Assembly (NCBI GenBank): GCA_001566295.1
Contig: KQ964249.1
Span: 310,001 to 374,000 of the forward strand
From: Microdochium bolleyi
Lineage: Eukaryota > Ascomycota > Sordariomycetes > Xylariales > Microdochiaceae
Direction: 5' to 3'
DNA: 64,000 nt
Numbering within the stretch: the stretch's first letter is position 1; each line of letters begins with the position of its first letter. Positions 42,728 through 55,500 of the stretch are shown piece by piece. A model generated the notes under the pieces. That model saw nothing but the letters and a program-made list of their open reading frames with translations. It made no database searches and was not told the DNA's origin. The position numbers were made by a program, and so were the translations under genes.

Positions 42728-45596
42728 GTGATCGCTCAGTGTGCCAGTCGTGGGTTCGGTGACGAATCGGCGCGCAAGAACGGGATCGGCTTGTTACCAA
42801 GGCCCAGGATAACATCGGGAGCACACGGCTCAGGGTTGTAACAACTCGGCAGTCCATTCATGTACCGCTATGATAAGCAGCGTTGCTATTGTACGTCGAA
42901 TTGCCTATGGCAAAAGAAATCTTCCAGAGGCAAAAACAATAAATCAAAACCATAGGCTATCCAGTGATCAGGCAAGAGAGATATCCACAGTATCAGGGAA
43001 AGCTCGCAGTGCCAGATCTCTCCCCTCCCCGAGAGAAGAAGAAAGACCCAGTAAGGAGAGCTGTTCCCCTCTTCAGCATTGCAGAATTCTTTAGAGTGCT
43101 CATCATATCGACTGGAGTTTGTTGTACGCTTGAGGCTTGCTTTGGGGGTAACCAGCTGGCCGAAGCTGCGAACCAGATGACGATGTCGTTCCAGACCTAC
43201 CGTGTTGGCGTCCCTCGAGGCGAGACCTGCTAGTGCTTTATCCACAGACGTGGGCGGGCACAGCGCCAGATCTCAGGAAGCGCCCTCCAGAAACGAGCAG
43301 ACAGCTATGCAGGGGCGATCATGCCGCTGGATCCTCAGCTAGCATCGCAGCAGCACCTATCGGCCGCGGGCTGCACCGATGGAGACGTCTCGTAGCGTAC
43401 TCGAGAGTGAGAAGTGTCATCGGGACTGTCCGGCCGTAGGCGACGTGCCACGGCGGCGGATGAGGGATTGTGTGAAGTAGTTGGGAAATGCGGTTGAGCT
43501 CTGAGCCCAGAAATTTTTGTGGTGGAGAGCAAGACGCTCTGCACCGGGTAGCCTGTTTCACGACACGGTGCCAACACCTGCGTGGTTCTGAGGGTTGCCG
43601 CACGCCACACAGTGTTGCTGCTGCAGGCCCAGCTCGCAGACACTTCCGGGGCTGGGGCCCATTATCTCGAAGCAACAGTCAGCCCGGGAGAGCTATGTGC
43701 ATTTTTGAAAGTAGATAACTCTGTTCACGTTTGTATGGACGACCAGGAGTCAACGAGGCGCTGAAGCTGAGGACACTCGGAGACGTCAAGCGTTAGGTCT
43801 GCTGTGCCTTCTTCAAAATCCCCCAAACATTTACGATCGGACCCCTGTGCTGCGCGCCTATCGACAAGGATGCTTCTCTGTTCAATCTTTACCAAGGTCT
43901 ACTCGGCAAGACCTCCGATGCCTACCTGATCGTGCACAAGGCGACGGGATTCTCGACTTGGCCCCGTCGCACACCTGATCTCGCTGGCCACGATACGAGG
44001 TGCAGACTCGGGAGGCCTAGACCAGACTCGCTGCACTCTGGCCATGGCCCAGTGCCGCTTTGCTGGTACGCATAAATCCTACGTCAGCATACAGGCAGCC
44101 GCATCAGATGTTTTGGGACGGGCGGTGGGTTCTTCATCTCCGTCATATCTCTGCCGGTGCTTTTCAAGGTTACATCAGCCAATAAACGGGTGCTTCTGCC
44201 ACGCAGTGTGCATTGAGGACCTTGAAGTATTGATGGGCAGAGGCCGGAGAACCCAGCCCCACCAGCCATGCAGGCTGACGGGCATTGCTTGCTGGCTTGC
44301 TTGCTCGCTTGCTTCTCCAGAGTAGCGTTGCTATTGTCGGTTTTTCTTGCAGCTCTCCCTACCCTACGTCCACATGGCGCAGCCCTTGGACGCCTGGAGC
44401 GGCACTCGTCGAGAGCTGTGGGGCCTGGAGCGAAGGGTGCCGCATGTCGTGCAGCCAGTTACGGCGCAGGCTGGCTGGCTCTACATGGGGGTGTGCAGCC
44501 ACAATGGATCCTTGCCCATCCCTTCCTCGCCAGGAACCAGTCGCCAATTTGTCCTTGCAGACCTCGGAGGGATCCCTGCTGCCAAGTTGCTGGAGGGAGC
44601 CAGGGCTTGCCAGGGCCGCGGACGCTTCAAGGTTCGCCGCCGGCGTCCTGTGCGTGGAGGCACCCCGGCCCCGGCCTGCGAACGGGGAAACAAGATGCAC
44701 GGGGAGATTGCGAGCAAGTCCAGATTGTTGTTTCCTCTTCGGCCTGCTGGGACTCGGCAGCCGATCTTGCCTGGCAGTCGCATCGTCGACTGCTTCGACT
44801 GCTTTGTGCCTCCCCTCGCCTCTCGCCAGTTCCTGCGTCGTGCCTTGCATTGGTCTCGTTCTGCCATCCTCGTCCTCGGTCCGAAGCTGTCGGCGCCTGG
44901 TCTGGGATCGTCCCAACTTTCTTGTCGCCGCAGACCACGCTAGCCCGCTCGTGCATGAGTCGCACCTTGCTGTCGAAGGGCCTCTTCCCCCAAACCACGA
45001 CGAGATCCCCCCGGATCACATCTTCGCAAGAGGTGGCAGCTCGCCAGGCCTGCCCAGACGCCTGTCCCTGAGCATTCGAGCTCGCTCAGCACTGCCAGTC
45101 CCTCAAGCACGGCCTCGAGCTCACCACCAACCGACGACAACTCGTCCCGGCATCTCCTCGACCTCGTCACAAGCTCGAATCTTCCTCCACAGTCACTCGT
45201 TAAACCACCTCTGCCTGCTTCCGGTAGCGCTTGCTTGCAACAAAGATTTCCGCGATAATCAATCGGGCCGCGACTTCCCTCGACCCATCCTTGTCTCGCT
45301 TGCGCTTTCTGTCCCTCAGTCTCAACTCCTCGATCCAGCCTCGAACAGCAACAGTCTGATACATACGCGACCTTGGCTCACAGCTACGAATTGCGATCCA
45401 TTGCCAAAGCTTCAGCTCGTGTCCCAGTGTTCCTCGTGGTGGCGCACTTCCTTGTGTCGACCTCGCCCCGTGAGACTGTCTCAGACATTTGCCGTCCACC
45501 AGCCCCGCACCCACACGTGTGGTTGCTGCCGCGAACGGTCGATCTCCAGGAGAAGTCTTGCTTCGTTGCGTCGACGCCGCGCATTCCGTCTTCGTG
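42728..45596. other. 2.9 kb without called genes; long pyrimidine-rich leader at right
   Basis: The stretch 42.73 to 44.25 kb contains only short unrecognised frames. From about 44.28 kb to the ATG at 45597 the plus strand is C/T-rich and probably forms the promoter and long leader of the next gene, starting with a TTGC-rich patch at 44286 to 44314. A 496-codon open frame (44285-45775) in another phase runs across it and into the CDS; no ATG begins it and no domain is seen. Confidence 0.5.
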
Positions 45597-48165
45597 ATGC
45601 CCGCGAAGCCGGATGGGCTGACGCAGGCGATGCCCGGTGCCGCCGCGCCCATGGCCCAGCCTGCGTCCCCGACTCTCACAAACCCGGATATGATCCTTCC
45701 CGACTACTACGACGACTCGGCCTATTCTCCAGACAGATCACAGTCGCCAGTCGCGATATGGCAGGGCTCGAATGACCTGCACTTCCAGCTACCTCACCAA
45801 GCCTTTCCTGCAGGGCCCATTTCACCCACGACACCGATCATCTACGGTAACGGCACCATGCTTTCAGACATTGGCGAGGTCACAGAGGCGGAGAGTGTGG
45901 TCGGCAAGCCAGACTACAAGCCATACTTGCAGCAAAAGAATGCGCCTGCGGTCGGGGCTTCCTCCATGCTCGGCAAGAAGAAGGAGACCAAGGCTGCACG
46001 CCAACGACGCGCATCCATGGACTCGAACAGTACGATTACTGGCGGCGACGATCAGCAGTCACACTTCGTCGATGTTGATGATAGTGTCAGTGTCGGGGGT
46101 AGCAGCTTCCAAGGCGATGACGAGGAAAGTGTCGCAGAGTCATATAGCGAAGAACCCGCAGGGCAGCAGCGCGCGTTCCTGTTGCAGGATTCTAGTATGG
46201 ACGAACGATACTCGACAGCGCTCAGCAGGCGGGCGGAACAGATCCTGGCTAACGCGAAGCGGAGATTGACGGTATGTTCAAGGCAATATGCACTTGGAAT
46301 GGGAAAGCTGAACACTAATGACCTTGCAGACCATGGAAGGCAACTTACACCGAGCGCGGTCCTCTCTGTCATCACCAACTCAATCATCTGTAGACTCTGA
46401 CCGCACTCCCTCGCCAAGGTTTAGCAGGGCCGTAACGAGAGAACCTGGGCCAAAGATCGCCGGGAGAAACCCATATGGCCATCACAGGATATCGAGCGAA
46501 AACGCTGTTCCCACAGGTCCGAAGCTCAATGCGCCGTTACCTCGTTCTTCCAGCGCACTCGGTGCAGCAGGCGGCTATCGCAAACCCCTCCATATCCAGC
46601 TCACCTCATCTTTCGACGAGGAGACCAACGACGAAGACAGCGACTACTCAACAGAGGGCAAGGAGCAGCCCACCAGAAATCCCATCTACGGCAATTCTCA
46701 CTTCTCCAAAAGCAAGCCCAGTCTCGAAACACTAGCCGAAGATGCGCCCGCGATAGGCAATGCAAGATCGCGAGACAGCTCATCCAGCGAGGATCAGTAC
46801 TCAAATCTGAGCCCTGACTCCATCGTGTCCCCATACGATCAAAGCGTGCGGCGCTCGGCTTCGGCAAACCAAGTGCGTGACCTCAAAGACCAGATGCACG
46901 ACCTCAAAGGCAGATTGTCGTCACTCAGGGATCAGGCCAGGGCAGATAGCATGAAACGGCGCAGTCTATCAAGCCTGCGGACGCCCAGCCCCTTCACTCA
47001 TGCGCCCGTCGAACAGTGGTACACAGCACCACGACCAGCCACACAGAGCTCAGAGGTGCTGCCAAAACCGCAGGAAGTGCCAACAGATGCAGCCCAGGCC
47101 CCTGTCGAAACAGCAACGCCCGCCATGGAAGCCGAGCGCACCGCGCAAGCCGAGCCGGAGGAAGTTGAGGAGGAAGAGAATGCCGACGACTCTATGCTTG
47201 GCTTCGTCGACGTGGTCGATGAAGATGATGATATCGTTCCTTATCGTGCTCAGGAGGACGGTTATCTTGACGAAGTGCTCACCGAGGACGGCTTCGACGA
47301 CTATCGCGAAGATTTCGTGGACATCCGCAGTGACAGCGAGGCCTCGCTGTACCACGATTCTGTTCAGCACCAACTTTCACACGAAGATCGCGAGGATGCC
47401 TTTGACTACGAGCACTTCTTCCTTCACAGCGCCATGGGCAGCATGACGCGACGGCGCATGCAAAGACGAGATAGCGATACCACCTACACGTCTGAGGAGT
47501 CTGTCGAGACGACGCGCGGGCCCGAGGCGGCAATCTACGAGAAGGGGCACGCACGCCACCGGCGCGGCAGCCACGGATCGTCATCTACTATCGCCTCGTT
47601 TGCCACGGCTACAGAGGGCAGGAATACGCGACTGGACAACACTGGCGATCATCCGTCAGAGGCCATTACCAAGCGAACAAGTCTAGAGCAGGCCAAGCGT
47701 GCGACATTTGGCGGCGTGTTTGGCGACGCTGGGTCTGGCTCTGATCAGAGCTCACGGCCTCCTTCATCTTTGCAAAACTCGAAGCACAAATTCACACATA
47801 GACCATCGGTGTCATCCCTTGGGTCAGTGGGCACCAACAGAAGCTTTCCGCTCGTCAACAAGCCCAAGTCCAACGGAGTGTTGACCCCACGCGACTCGCC
47901 GGAGCAAGATATCCGCCCCATTCCCGAGGCGCTCGGAAGCGAGACGTCAAGTCTTTATGACCTAGACAGCATGGCTGGTGACAACACTGCCGCAGCCATG
48001 GTGGCACTTTCCAAGGACGACCAGATCCTTGTCCAGCGTCTGGTGGCCAGCCTCGGGAAGTGTGTGCTCGGCCTCACTGAATCGGGCCGCGCCAGTACCG
48101 AGAGTCGGATCGCCCGCAAGCGGATTGAGCAGGCAAAGAGGATTCTCGAGGGACTGAGTGACTAG
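45597..48165 (+). CDS. Large disordered protein, conserved role unknown
   Basis: I do not recognise this protein. Exons are 45597-46271 and 46330-48165, giving 836 aa. It is rich in Ser, Asp, Glu and Arg with little hydrophobic core. Short ordered pieces stand out. ALSRRAEQILANAKRRLT ends the first exon. A coiled-coil-like heptad segment QVRDLKDQMHDLKGRLSSLRDQARAD lies near residue 405 to 432 and is followed by SLRTPSPF. Acidic blocks (EEVEEEENADDS, DVVDEDDDIVPY) and FDYEHFFLHSAMGSM follow, and a helical C-terminus (DDQILVQRLVASLGKCV...RIARKRIEQAKRILEGL) ends it. Many SP/TP and RRxS sites suggest phosphorylation. This layout suits a cytoskeletal or signalling scaffold, but that is only inference. 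The start is the first in-frame ATG. Confidence 0.82.
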
Positions 48166-48807
48166 AGATAATGCCTCAACTGTTAGGAGCGTGGAGGAAC
48201 ATGGCGAACCACACTTGCAAGGCGTGCATGAAGTTATCTGATGTCCATGGCCTGTTTTCTTCTTCCTCTTCTTCTTTTCTGTGAGCGTATTTTGCTTCTT
48301 CCTTCCGGACTTGGGTGCATTTGCCAAGCTCCACGACACGATGTAACGTGTACAGTATTTTGTTCATGCCTCTCCTGGTATTATCTATAGAAGTAGATGG
48401 TGTTTTATCTTAGCTTATACCCTGAACTTAATCTATACAGCGAGTCGCTCGAGTCTAATCGGACTGAATGGGTTCGTAACGATGAACAGTTACGCAAAGG
48501 TCTGTCAGTGTACAGTGACATGGCACAGTGTGCACTGTAGCTCGGTTTAGTATTGGATCCACTCTGATGCCTGGCCCTGGAGGCAACCACGAGCACTTGG
48601 ATGCACCTTCCTCTGCTGTCAATCACCAACATCACTTCATCGTGTCCTCACATTCTATCACTTGCTGAAGTGGACCTCCGACTTCGAAAACGCCTCCAAG
48701 AGACTCCCAAGGTCGCCTGACATTGCCATGTGACACAAACCCGAGCTCCACATCTGCTCTCAGCGCCGTCCCTGGCGCACTTACACCTCGTCTGTCATCT
48801 GTTCGCC
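48166..48807. other. Intergenic between disordered-protein and SNF2 genes
   Basis: This 642 bp spacer separates two co-oriented genes. A TTCTTCCTC-type pyrimidine patch occurs at 48258 to 48285. An ATG at 48728 is followed directly by TGA, a minimal start-stop upstream element 80 bases before the SNF2 start. Confidence 0.5.
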
Positions 48808-51800
48808 ATGGCCGAGTCGTGGCGTGACAAGTACATACAGGCTGGATGCCTCGACATCGACGACTCCGATCTTGGGCATCAGTCCGCTTCTCTACTTGAT
48901 GAGTGGCAGATATTTGTGCATCCGCGTCCACACGCACTCCTTCAGAATGGGCCTGCTCATGCCGTATCGCCGGACGCTCAGGCGGCCCTGCTCTCGACTC
49001 ACGAGCGCCGCATACTGGCTCCCTTGTGGAAGATCGGGTGGATACAGCTAGCCTTCCGCACATTCAAGAGCATGTGCTCGAACGCTGGCCGGTTCCGAGT
49101 CTACGTCCTGCCCTTTGATGTCGACAGGCAAGTTGTTGGCCACCGCGGTGATGAGAAATACACCAAGCTGCTCGCCACTTTGCTTCGCCGATTAGACTAC
49201 TCTCCAGAGGCTTGGGCTGGTGACCTGGATACCCCCAGGGCCCGTCTGCCACTGCCCTTTGATGCCGTGAATGCCTCCACCCCAGAAGACTCAAATCTCC
49301 TCGCAATGTTCAACAATGTTCCATCACCAGATCCCCAGCCCGCCACCATCACGGATCCCGATGCCCGCGATGCAATGCTCTCTGTACTGGAGAGCAACCT
49401 GCCTGGACTCAAGACAACACTTTATCCATATCAGCGCCGATCAGCAGCCCTGATGCTGCAGCGAGAGCTCACCCCTGGCCGGGTTATTGACCCGCGCTTG
49501 CGCCACTGTCGTGATCAAGCCGGCCGTGCCTGGTACTACGACTCTGTGACGGGCTTGGTTCTGAAGGAACCGCGTTTCTACGATGGAACCCGTGGCGGTA
49601 TCCTTGCGGAGGAGATGGGCACGGGAAAGACACTCATCTGCCTCGCACTCGTGCTGAGCACACGGCGAGAACCAACTACCGCTCCCGAACCCTTTGTTCC
49701 GGAGAACCCGCCTCGCAGCCAGAAAGCGAGCCTTCTCGACATGTGTGCTGCCGCAACAAACCGCGCATCAGTGCCGTGGCAGCCGTACTTCGATTATATC
49801 AAGCATCAGTTCGGCCAGGACCACCAGCGCTGCATCCGTGCCCTGCACGATCCAGCAAATCGCGCACTCTTCAAGGTCCGGAGTGATCCCATGGTAGAGC
49901 CAAGGAGAAGCAGTCGTCTTATTCCCCGCGAAGTCCAAACAAAGGAGATAAATCTCGGCAGCGGCACGTTGATTATCGTGCCAGACAACCTTGTCACGCA
50001 GTGGAGGGAGGAAATCAAGAAGCACACCATAGGACTCAAGGTGTTGATCCTTGTTAATCGCGACCCAATACCGTGCGTCACGGAACTGCTGGACTTCGAT
50101 ATCGTTTTGTTCTCACAGAGTCGTCTGGACTGGATCTGGACCGAGAGACAAAATGGCGAAGGGCCGAGGCTGGAGAAGTACTGTCCCCTGGAGCACATCC
50201 GGTGGAAGCGCTCAATCGTTGACGAGGGGCACAAGCTGGGCAGCCGGAGCAAAAGTAGCACTTCGATCGTGCTGGACGAGCTCAGTGTCAATGCAACTTG
50301 GCTTGTCACGGGAACACCCACGCGGAACCTCTACGGCGTTAACGGCGTCTCGGTCGGAGACGAAGCGAAGCTGCATAACGATCTGGAATCACAAAAGAAC
50401 GACCTCATTCATATCGGCAGAATGGCTTCCAGCTACCTAAAAGTTCGACCATGGGCAAACACAAGGGAAGAGATTGGAGACACTGTTGCCGATTGGAACA
50501 CGTACGTGATGAATAGCGCACAGCACTCCAAAGGCCAGAACCGCGTGGACTCGCTCAGGTCGACGCTGAACTCCTTGATTGTGCGCCACCGACTGGCCGA
50601 TATCAGCACCTTACTGCCAGCCGTTGACGAGAAGATTGTCTACATCGAGGGCTCTTATCAAGACAAACTGGCACTAAACTTGTTCTCAATGATGATCATC
50701 CTCAATGCTGTCCAGTCGGAACGCACAGACGTGGACTACTTCTTCCATCCACGTCAGAAGAAGTTTTTGTTCGAGCTCGTCCGTAACCTGCGACAGGCGT
50801 GTTTCTATGGCGGCGTCTTCCTCTCTGCAGAAGACATCAAGAGTTCAGTCAATATCGCAGAAACCTTCTTGAAGGAGCGCAAGATACAAATAAGCGCAGA
50901 AGACGAAGCGGCCCTGATTCAGGCTATCGAGTTCGGGCACACAGCTATGACAAATCATCTCAAGACTGTCAGTAGCGAGTTCCACTCACTGCCGTTGTAT
51001 CTTGAGAATTTCCCAGGAGGTCATGGCGGAAGCTGGGCTCTCGATGGCAAGGACGATGACCCAATATGTATCGACGCCGGACTTGTGCTTTCACTGCAAA
51101 AGTATCTCAATCCATGTATCGACGCCCCTACATCTCTGCAGATGATGATCGACTCCGGACGCCTCTCAGCTGAAGGACAAGCAGCCCGGCAAAAGGCTCT
51201 TGATGTAGCCATGGCGTCAAACGAGACCCAAGGGCGCAGTCAGACTCAGCAATCTGGCGGCCTCGTAAGCCAGGCACAGCTTGGTAGAGACCGCCACAGA
51301 AAGCCAAGGTCGGGTGCATTAGACAAGTCTGAGGTGGTCACGATTGACGATGAGCCGTCGGTTGGGAGACTAAATCAGAATAACCACGATATTACGGTAA
51401 CAGATGCGCTTGCATCGACACGGATTGTGTCTACGGTGTCCGCAAAGATGTCCTACCTAATCGATGCGATTGTGCAGCATCAGGATGATGAGCAGATCAT
51501 TGTGTTCTACGACAACGACAACATCGCCTGGTACCTGGCTGGAGTCCTGGAGATTGTGAGTCTATTGCTTTTCTCATGTGTCTTACATGTTCTAACCTCG
51601 GGACTTTTTAGTTGCAAATCGAGCATCTTATCTACACCCGGGCTGGTCTCAGTGCTGAGCGGCGTGCACAATACGTCGCGGCATTCACGCACAATACCAA
51701 ATTTCGAGTGTTGCTGATGGACATCAGTCAGGCTGCGTTCGGTCTAGACATGCGTAGCGCATCTCGCATCTACTTCGTGAGCCCCGTGCTCAACCCACAA

Positions 51801-52376
51801 GTCCAAGCACAGGCAGTTGGTCGTGCCCGGAGAATCAGTCAGCAAAGACCTGTGACCGTTGAAACTCTAGTCTTGAAGGACAGCATCGAAGAAGTCATTG
51901 TTGACCGTGGCAAGAAGATGACGCAGGCGGAGCATCGGAGAGTGATGAGCTCGGTCACTGAGGACAGGCTCATCAACGAGTGGATCAGAAACGTCAAGAT
52001 CCTGCCTTTAGATGATCCCGCATCAGGGGCTTCCCGCCCGGACGATGGGCTGGCTCAGACTGCAATGCTCAAGACCCCGCAGTTCGTGTTTGGACGGGGC
52101 TTCGGAAGAGAGCTGCGCCCCGACGATGTTCTCGTACAAAGCAGCCCAGAAGGTAGCAAGACAATTAAGCAGGAAGGGCAGCCAGGTCTTCCTGTACGCA
52201 TACCTTTCAAAGCCCGGCTGGGAGGCTCGAGGAGGTCTGAGAGCCCTAGGATGACAACACCAACCAGAGAGGCAACACCTGTTTCTCTGGCGGCAGCCTC
52301 CGTTGCTCAGGAGAAGACGGAAATTTCCGAAGACAGGCCAAGGAAGAAAGCACGCGTTGCATGGGCCGATGATTGA
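48808..52376 (+). CDS. SNF2-family DNA-dependent ATPase/helicase-like protein
   Basis: This SF2 superfamily translocase has 1170 aa (exons 48808-51555 and 51612-52376). Walker A GTGKT is at 271 to 275 within GGILAEEMGTGKT. Motif II reads DEGH at 472 to 475, as in Rad5/HLTF-like members. TGTPTRN is motif III. The C-terminal RecA lobe is split by the intron and includes FRVLLMDISQAAFGLDM and AVGRARRISQQRPVTVETLV (motif VI near 986). About 300 residues between the lobes hold low-complexity sequence, with no RING finger cysteine pattern visible. The C-terminus is basic and disordered. It probably acts on chromatin or in DNA repair in the nucleus; a specific orthologue cannot be named. The start is a GCCATGG context. 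Confidence 0.92.
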
Positions 52377-52579
52377 GGTTGTCAAAAGCTAAATCAAGGG
52401 GAGTTGGTGACGCTTGAAAACGAATCCGACCCCGAGGGACTGGGAAGTCAAAGCGAACATAAGGAAGGAATTGGAGTTTGGGCTTTGCCATTTGAGCAGT
52501 CAAAACATATACAGAAGCTTCCCATGGCATGGAATTTTCAACATGATAACATCTGATTGAACCGAACCTCAGAGATTCC
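52377..52579. other. Short convergent spacer between SNF2 and glycosyltransferase genes
   Basis: Only 203 bp separate the two stop codons, so the 3' UTRs probably overlap. Confidence 0.5.
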
Positions 52580-55500
52580 TCAAGCCAGACGGTCAAACTC
52601 CCTGAGAACGTGATGGCAGACCTGGTCCGAGGCCATCTCTTCCCTTCCAAGTATCCAGCGACCTTCGGCTCGGCGTGACTGATGGATCTGCTTGGCCGTC
52701 GCTGAGTTTATGGCAGTGGAGATGCTCCGGAAGATGCCCTGCCCCGGATACGCCACGAGTCCGAGCAACCCTTGGGGAGAGATTACATCGTCAGCATGCC
52801 TACACTGAAAAAGAAAACCAAGGGCAAGAATATTGGGTAAGATACTCACCGGAACTCGTCTTTGCGACCAGATTCACAGAACCCTTCCCCACGCCCTTCA
52901 TCCCGCCGAGCAGCACGCCCTCCCTCCTCGCGCCCTTCACCGGCTCCCTCACAAAGTCCGCGAGTCCGCCCCCAACGCCGTCGCAGAAGTTTCTCCCCGC
53001 GGCGAGCATCCCGCTCTTCCAGCCCGTCACGGGATCCAGATCGGGCACCGCCTCGCCGTGCAGTAAGCCCGGCAGGGCGCGGAGGCCCTCGGTCGCGGCG
53101 AGCGGCATGTCGATGTACATGCCCTTGGCGAAGTGGTGGAAGAAGCCGCCCACGCCGGCGGCGGCGGACGCGGTCATTGCGAGGGCGAGGTTCGGCTTCT
53201 GCGTTGGGGCGTTCGGGCTGACATTTGTTGGGGGTTGGAGAGGATGTTGTGGCTGGTGCTTGGAGTCTTGGCTTGGCCTTCGTGATGTTGTCTTGCTGGT
53301 GCTGTTTTTGTCGTTGTTTTTGTGAGAAAATGAATCGGTATTGTTGTCTTCCCGGTGACATGGCAGACCTGGGTCGATGTTGCTTCTCCTTTGCTGCTGC
53401 TTCCTATGCTCGTGGTACACCAGGGCAGGCTGGACCACAATGTCAGTTGCTGACATGGTCATGCCCTTGAAAGTGCCGATCAGGGAGGAGGTCGTGCCGG
53501 TGACGGGATCCCAGCGTTTTGTCTCGATGACCATCGGCTTCGTCTCGAATCTGTGGCTCGGAGAATGCCTGGTGTTAACTAAAGACACACGGCGTCATGG
53601 CCGTATATCGGCTTTTATGGGAATGTAAAGGCTCCTTGCAGACTTACCTCCGCAGCTTATCAGCAGGCACCACTCCTTCATCCACGAGAATCTCCGCCGC
53701 GAGCTTGCACAGCTTGATCTTCTTCTTCTTGCCTCCTTTCTTGTCGCTGCTGCTGCTGAAAACCCAAGCCGCGGCTCGGTCGCTGAGTATATCGCACCGC
53801 ATCTCGTCCGGCGCCGGGATGCTGGCGTGGAACAGGTCGACTGCGGTCCTGACGCCCGTCTCGTGGCGCATGCGCTCTGCCAGCTTCTGCGCCGCGAGCA
53901 CCGTGCTGTCCCTGAGGCAGAACCTGACCGCCTCGGCCAGGTTGGCACTGTCGAGCTGCCGCTGGGGTATCGGAGGGGGCCCAGCGCCAGAGCTGGCGAC
54001 CATGGCGCCCCAGAATGGTTGGCTTTTTTATGGTTGTTTGTCATGTCAGTCGCGGTTGCTCTTCATGCGTAGAACGCCGCTCAGGGGCCACTCACTCTCC
54101 AAAGAACGGCACGATGGCGGTCGGCCGCCCGTTCGCCAGCCCGCAGGCCGTGGTGCCCGCGCCGCCGTGGTGCACGACGGCCGAGACATGCTGGAACAGC
54201 CACTCGTGCGGGCAGTCGCCGAGGAACAAGACGTTCTCGTCATCCTGTTCTTCCCCGAGATTGCTCCCGAGATTGCTCCAACCGCGAGAGACGATGGCCC
54301 GGGTGCCCGTCCGCCTGACGGCCTGCAGTATCGTGGCGGTCAACTTGTCCGGGTCGTCGATGACTATGCTCCCGAAGCCTATGTACACAGGAGGCGCGCC
54401 GCCTGCGAGGAAGGCCTGCAGTTCCGGAGGTGGGGAGTACTGAGGAGGTTCGCGGAAGAAGAAACCGCAGATTCCTATGCGCAGGCAGTGAGATAGATGT
54501 CAGCCATTGACACAGCTTTGCGCATTTAGAAAAGAGGCTATGCTCCTGAAGACTTGCGGAAGGCCGTCCCTCAGAAGTCCCGAATGGACATACCGACATG
54601 AGCTGGCCAGTCTCTCGGCTTGGGCACAAGAGCCGGTGACCAGCAGTAAGTGAAAGGAATGCGTAATGTTTCCGCAAGCCTGGGACCCTCTGATGATGAT
54701 ATCGGCTCGAGATCGAGGGTGTGTCTCCAAGCGTTGATGAGATCGCCCAGTCTGTCAGTCGACTCATTGTTAGGGGCAGCTTCTCTATCACGCACGTTTT
54801 CATCGTGGATCTTGAGACGGCAGCTTCCACTCACCCTTGCCACTGTAAATGCTCAACAGCGAGATAGGACGCATAGTTCTGCACTCCTACCACGCCAGCT
54901 CCCTCCACTGCAGGCTCGTCGTCCTTGGACCCCTCCCCTCTCCGTCTCGCCATGTTCGCCAGCGGGTGCGGGAACGCCCTCGTGCTCGTCCACGGCATGG
55001 TGAACATGACGTGCACCGGCACGCCTCCGAGGGCCTGCGCGCAGTGCACGTACGCGAAGCTGGGCGGGTTCGCGATGATGGCGTCGGCCACGAACGGCGC
55101 GCCCGTGACGGGGTCGGGCTCGACGCACGACGCCCAGCACCCGCGCAGCATCTCGCCGACCATGAGCCGCTTCCGGGCGATCTCGCCGCCGCGGAGGGTC
55201 GCCATGCTGGGCAGCAGGCCCGGGTTGCGCACCATGTACGCCATAAGCGCAGCAGGGTCGCCGCCGATCGGGAAGAACTCGACCGCCGCGCCGCAGGCCT
55301 CGCGGCGGACAAAGTCGGCAAAGACGTCGTGCGTGGCCAGGCGGACGCGGTGGCCGTGCTTGGTGGCGAGCTCGACGGCCAGGGCGAGGAAGGGCTGGAC
55401 GTCGCCCCGGCTGCCGACGACCTGGATCACGATGTTGAGCTTGAGGTTCGGATGGCGGAAGGGGGTGTAAGCCGGTGGCGGTGGCAGAGTTTGTTGCTCT

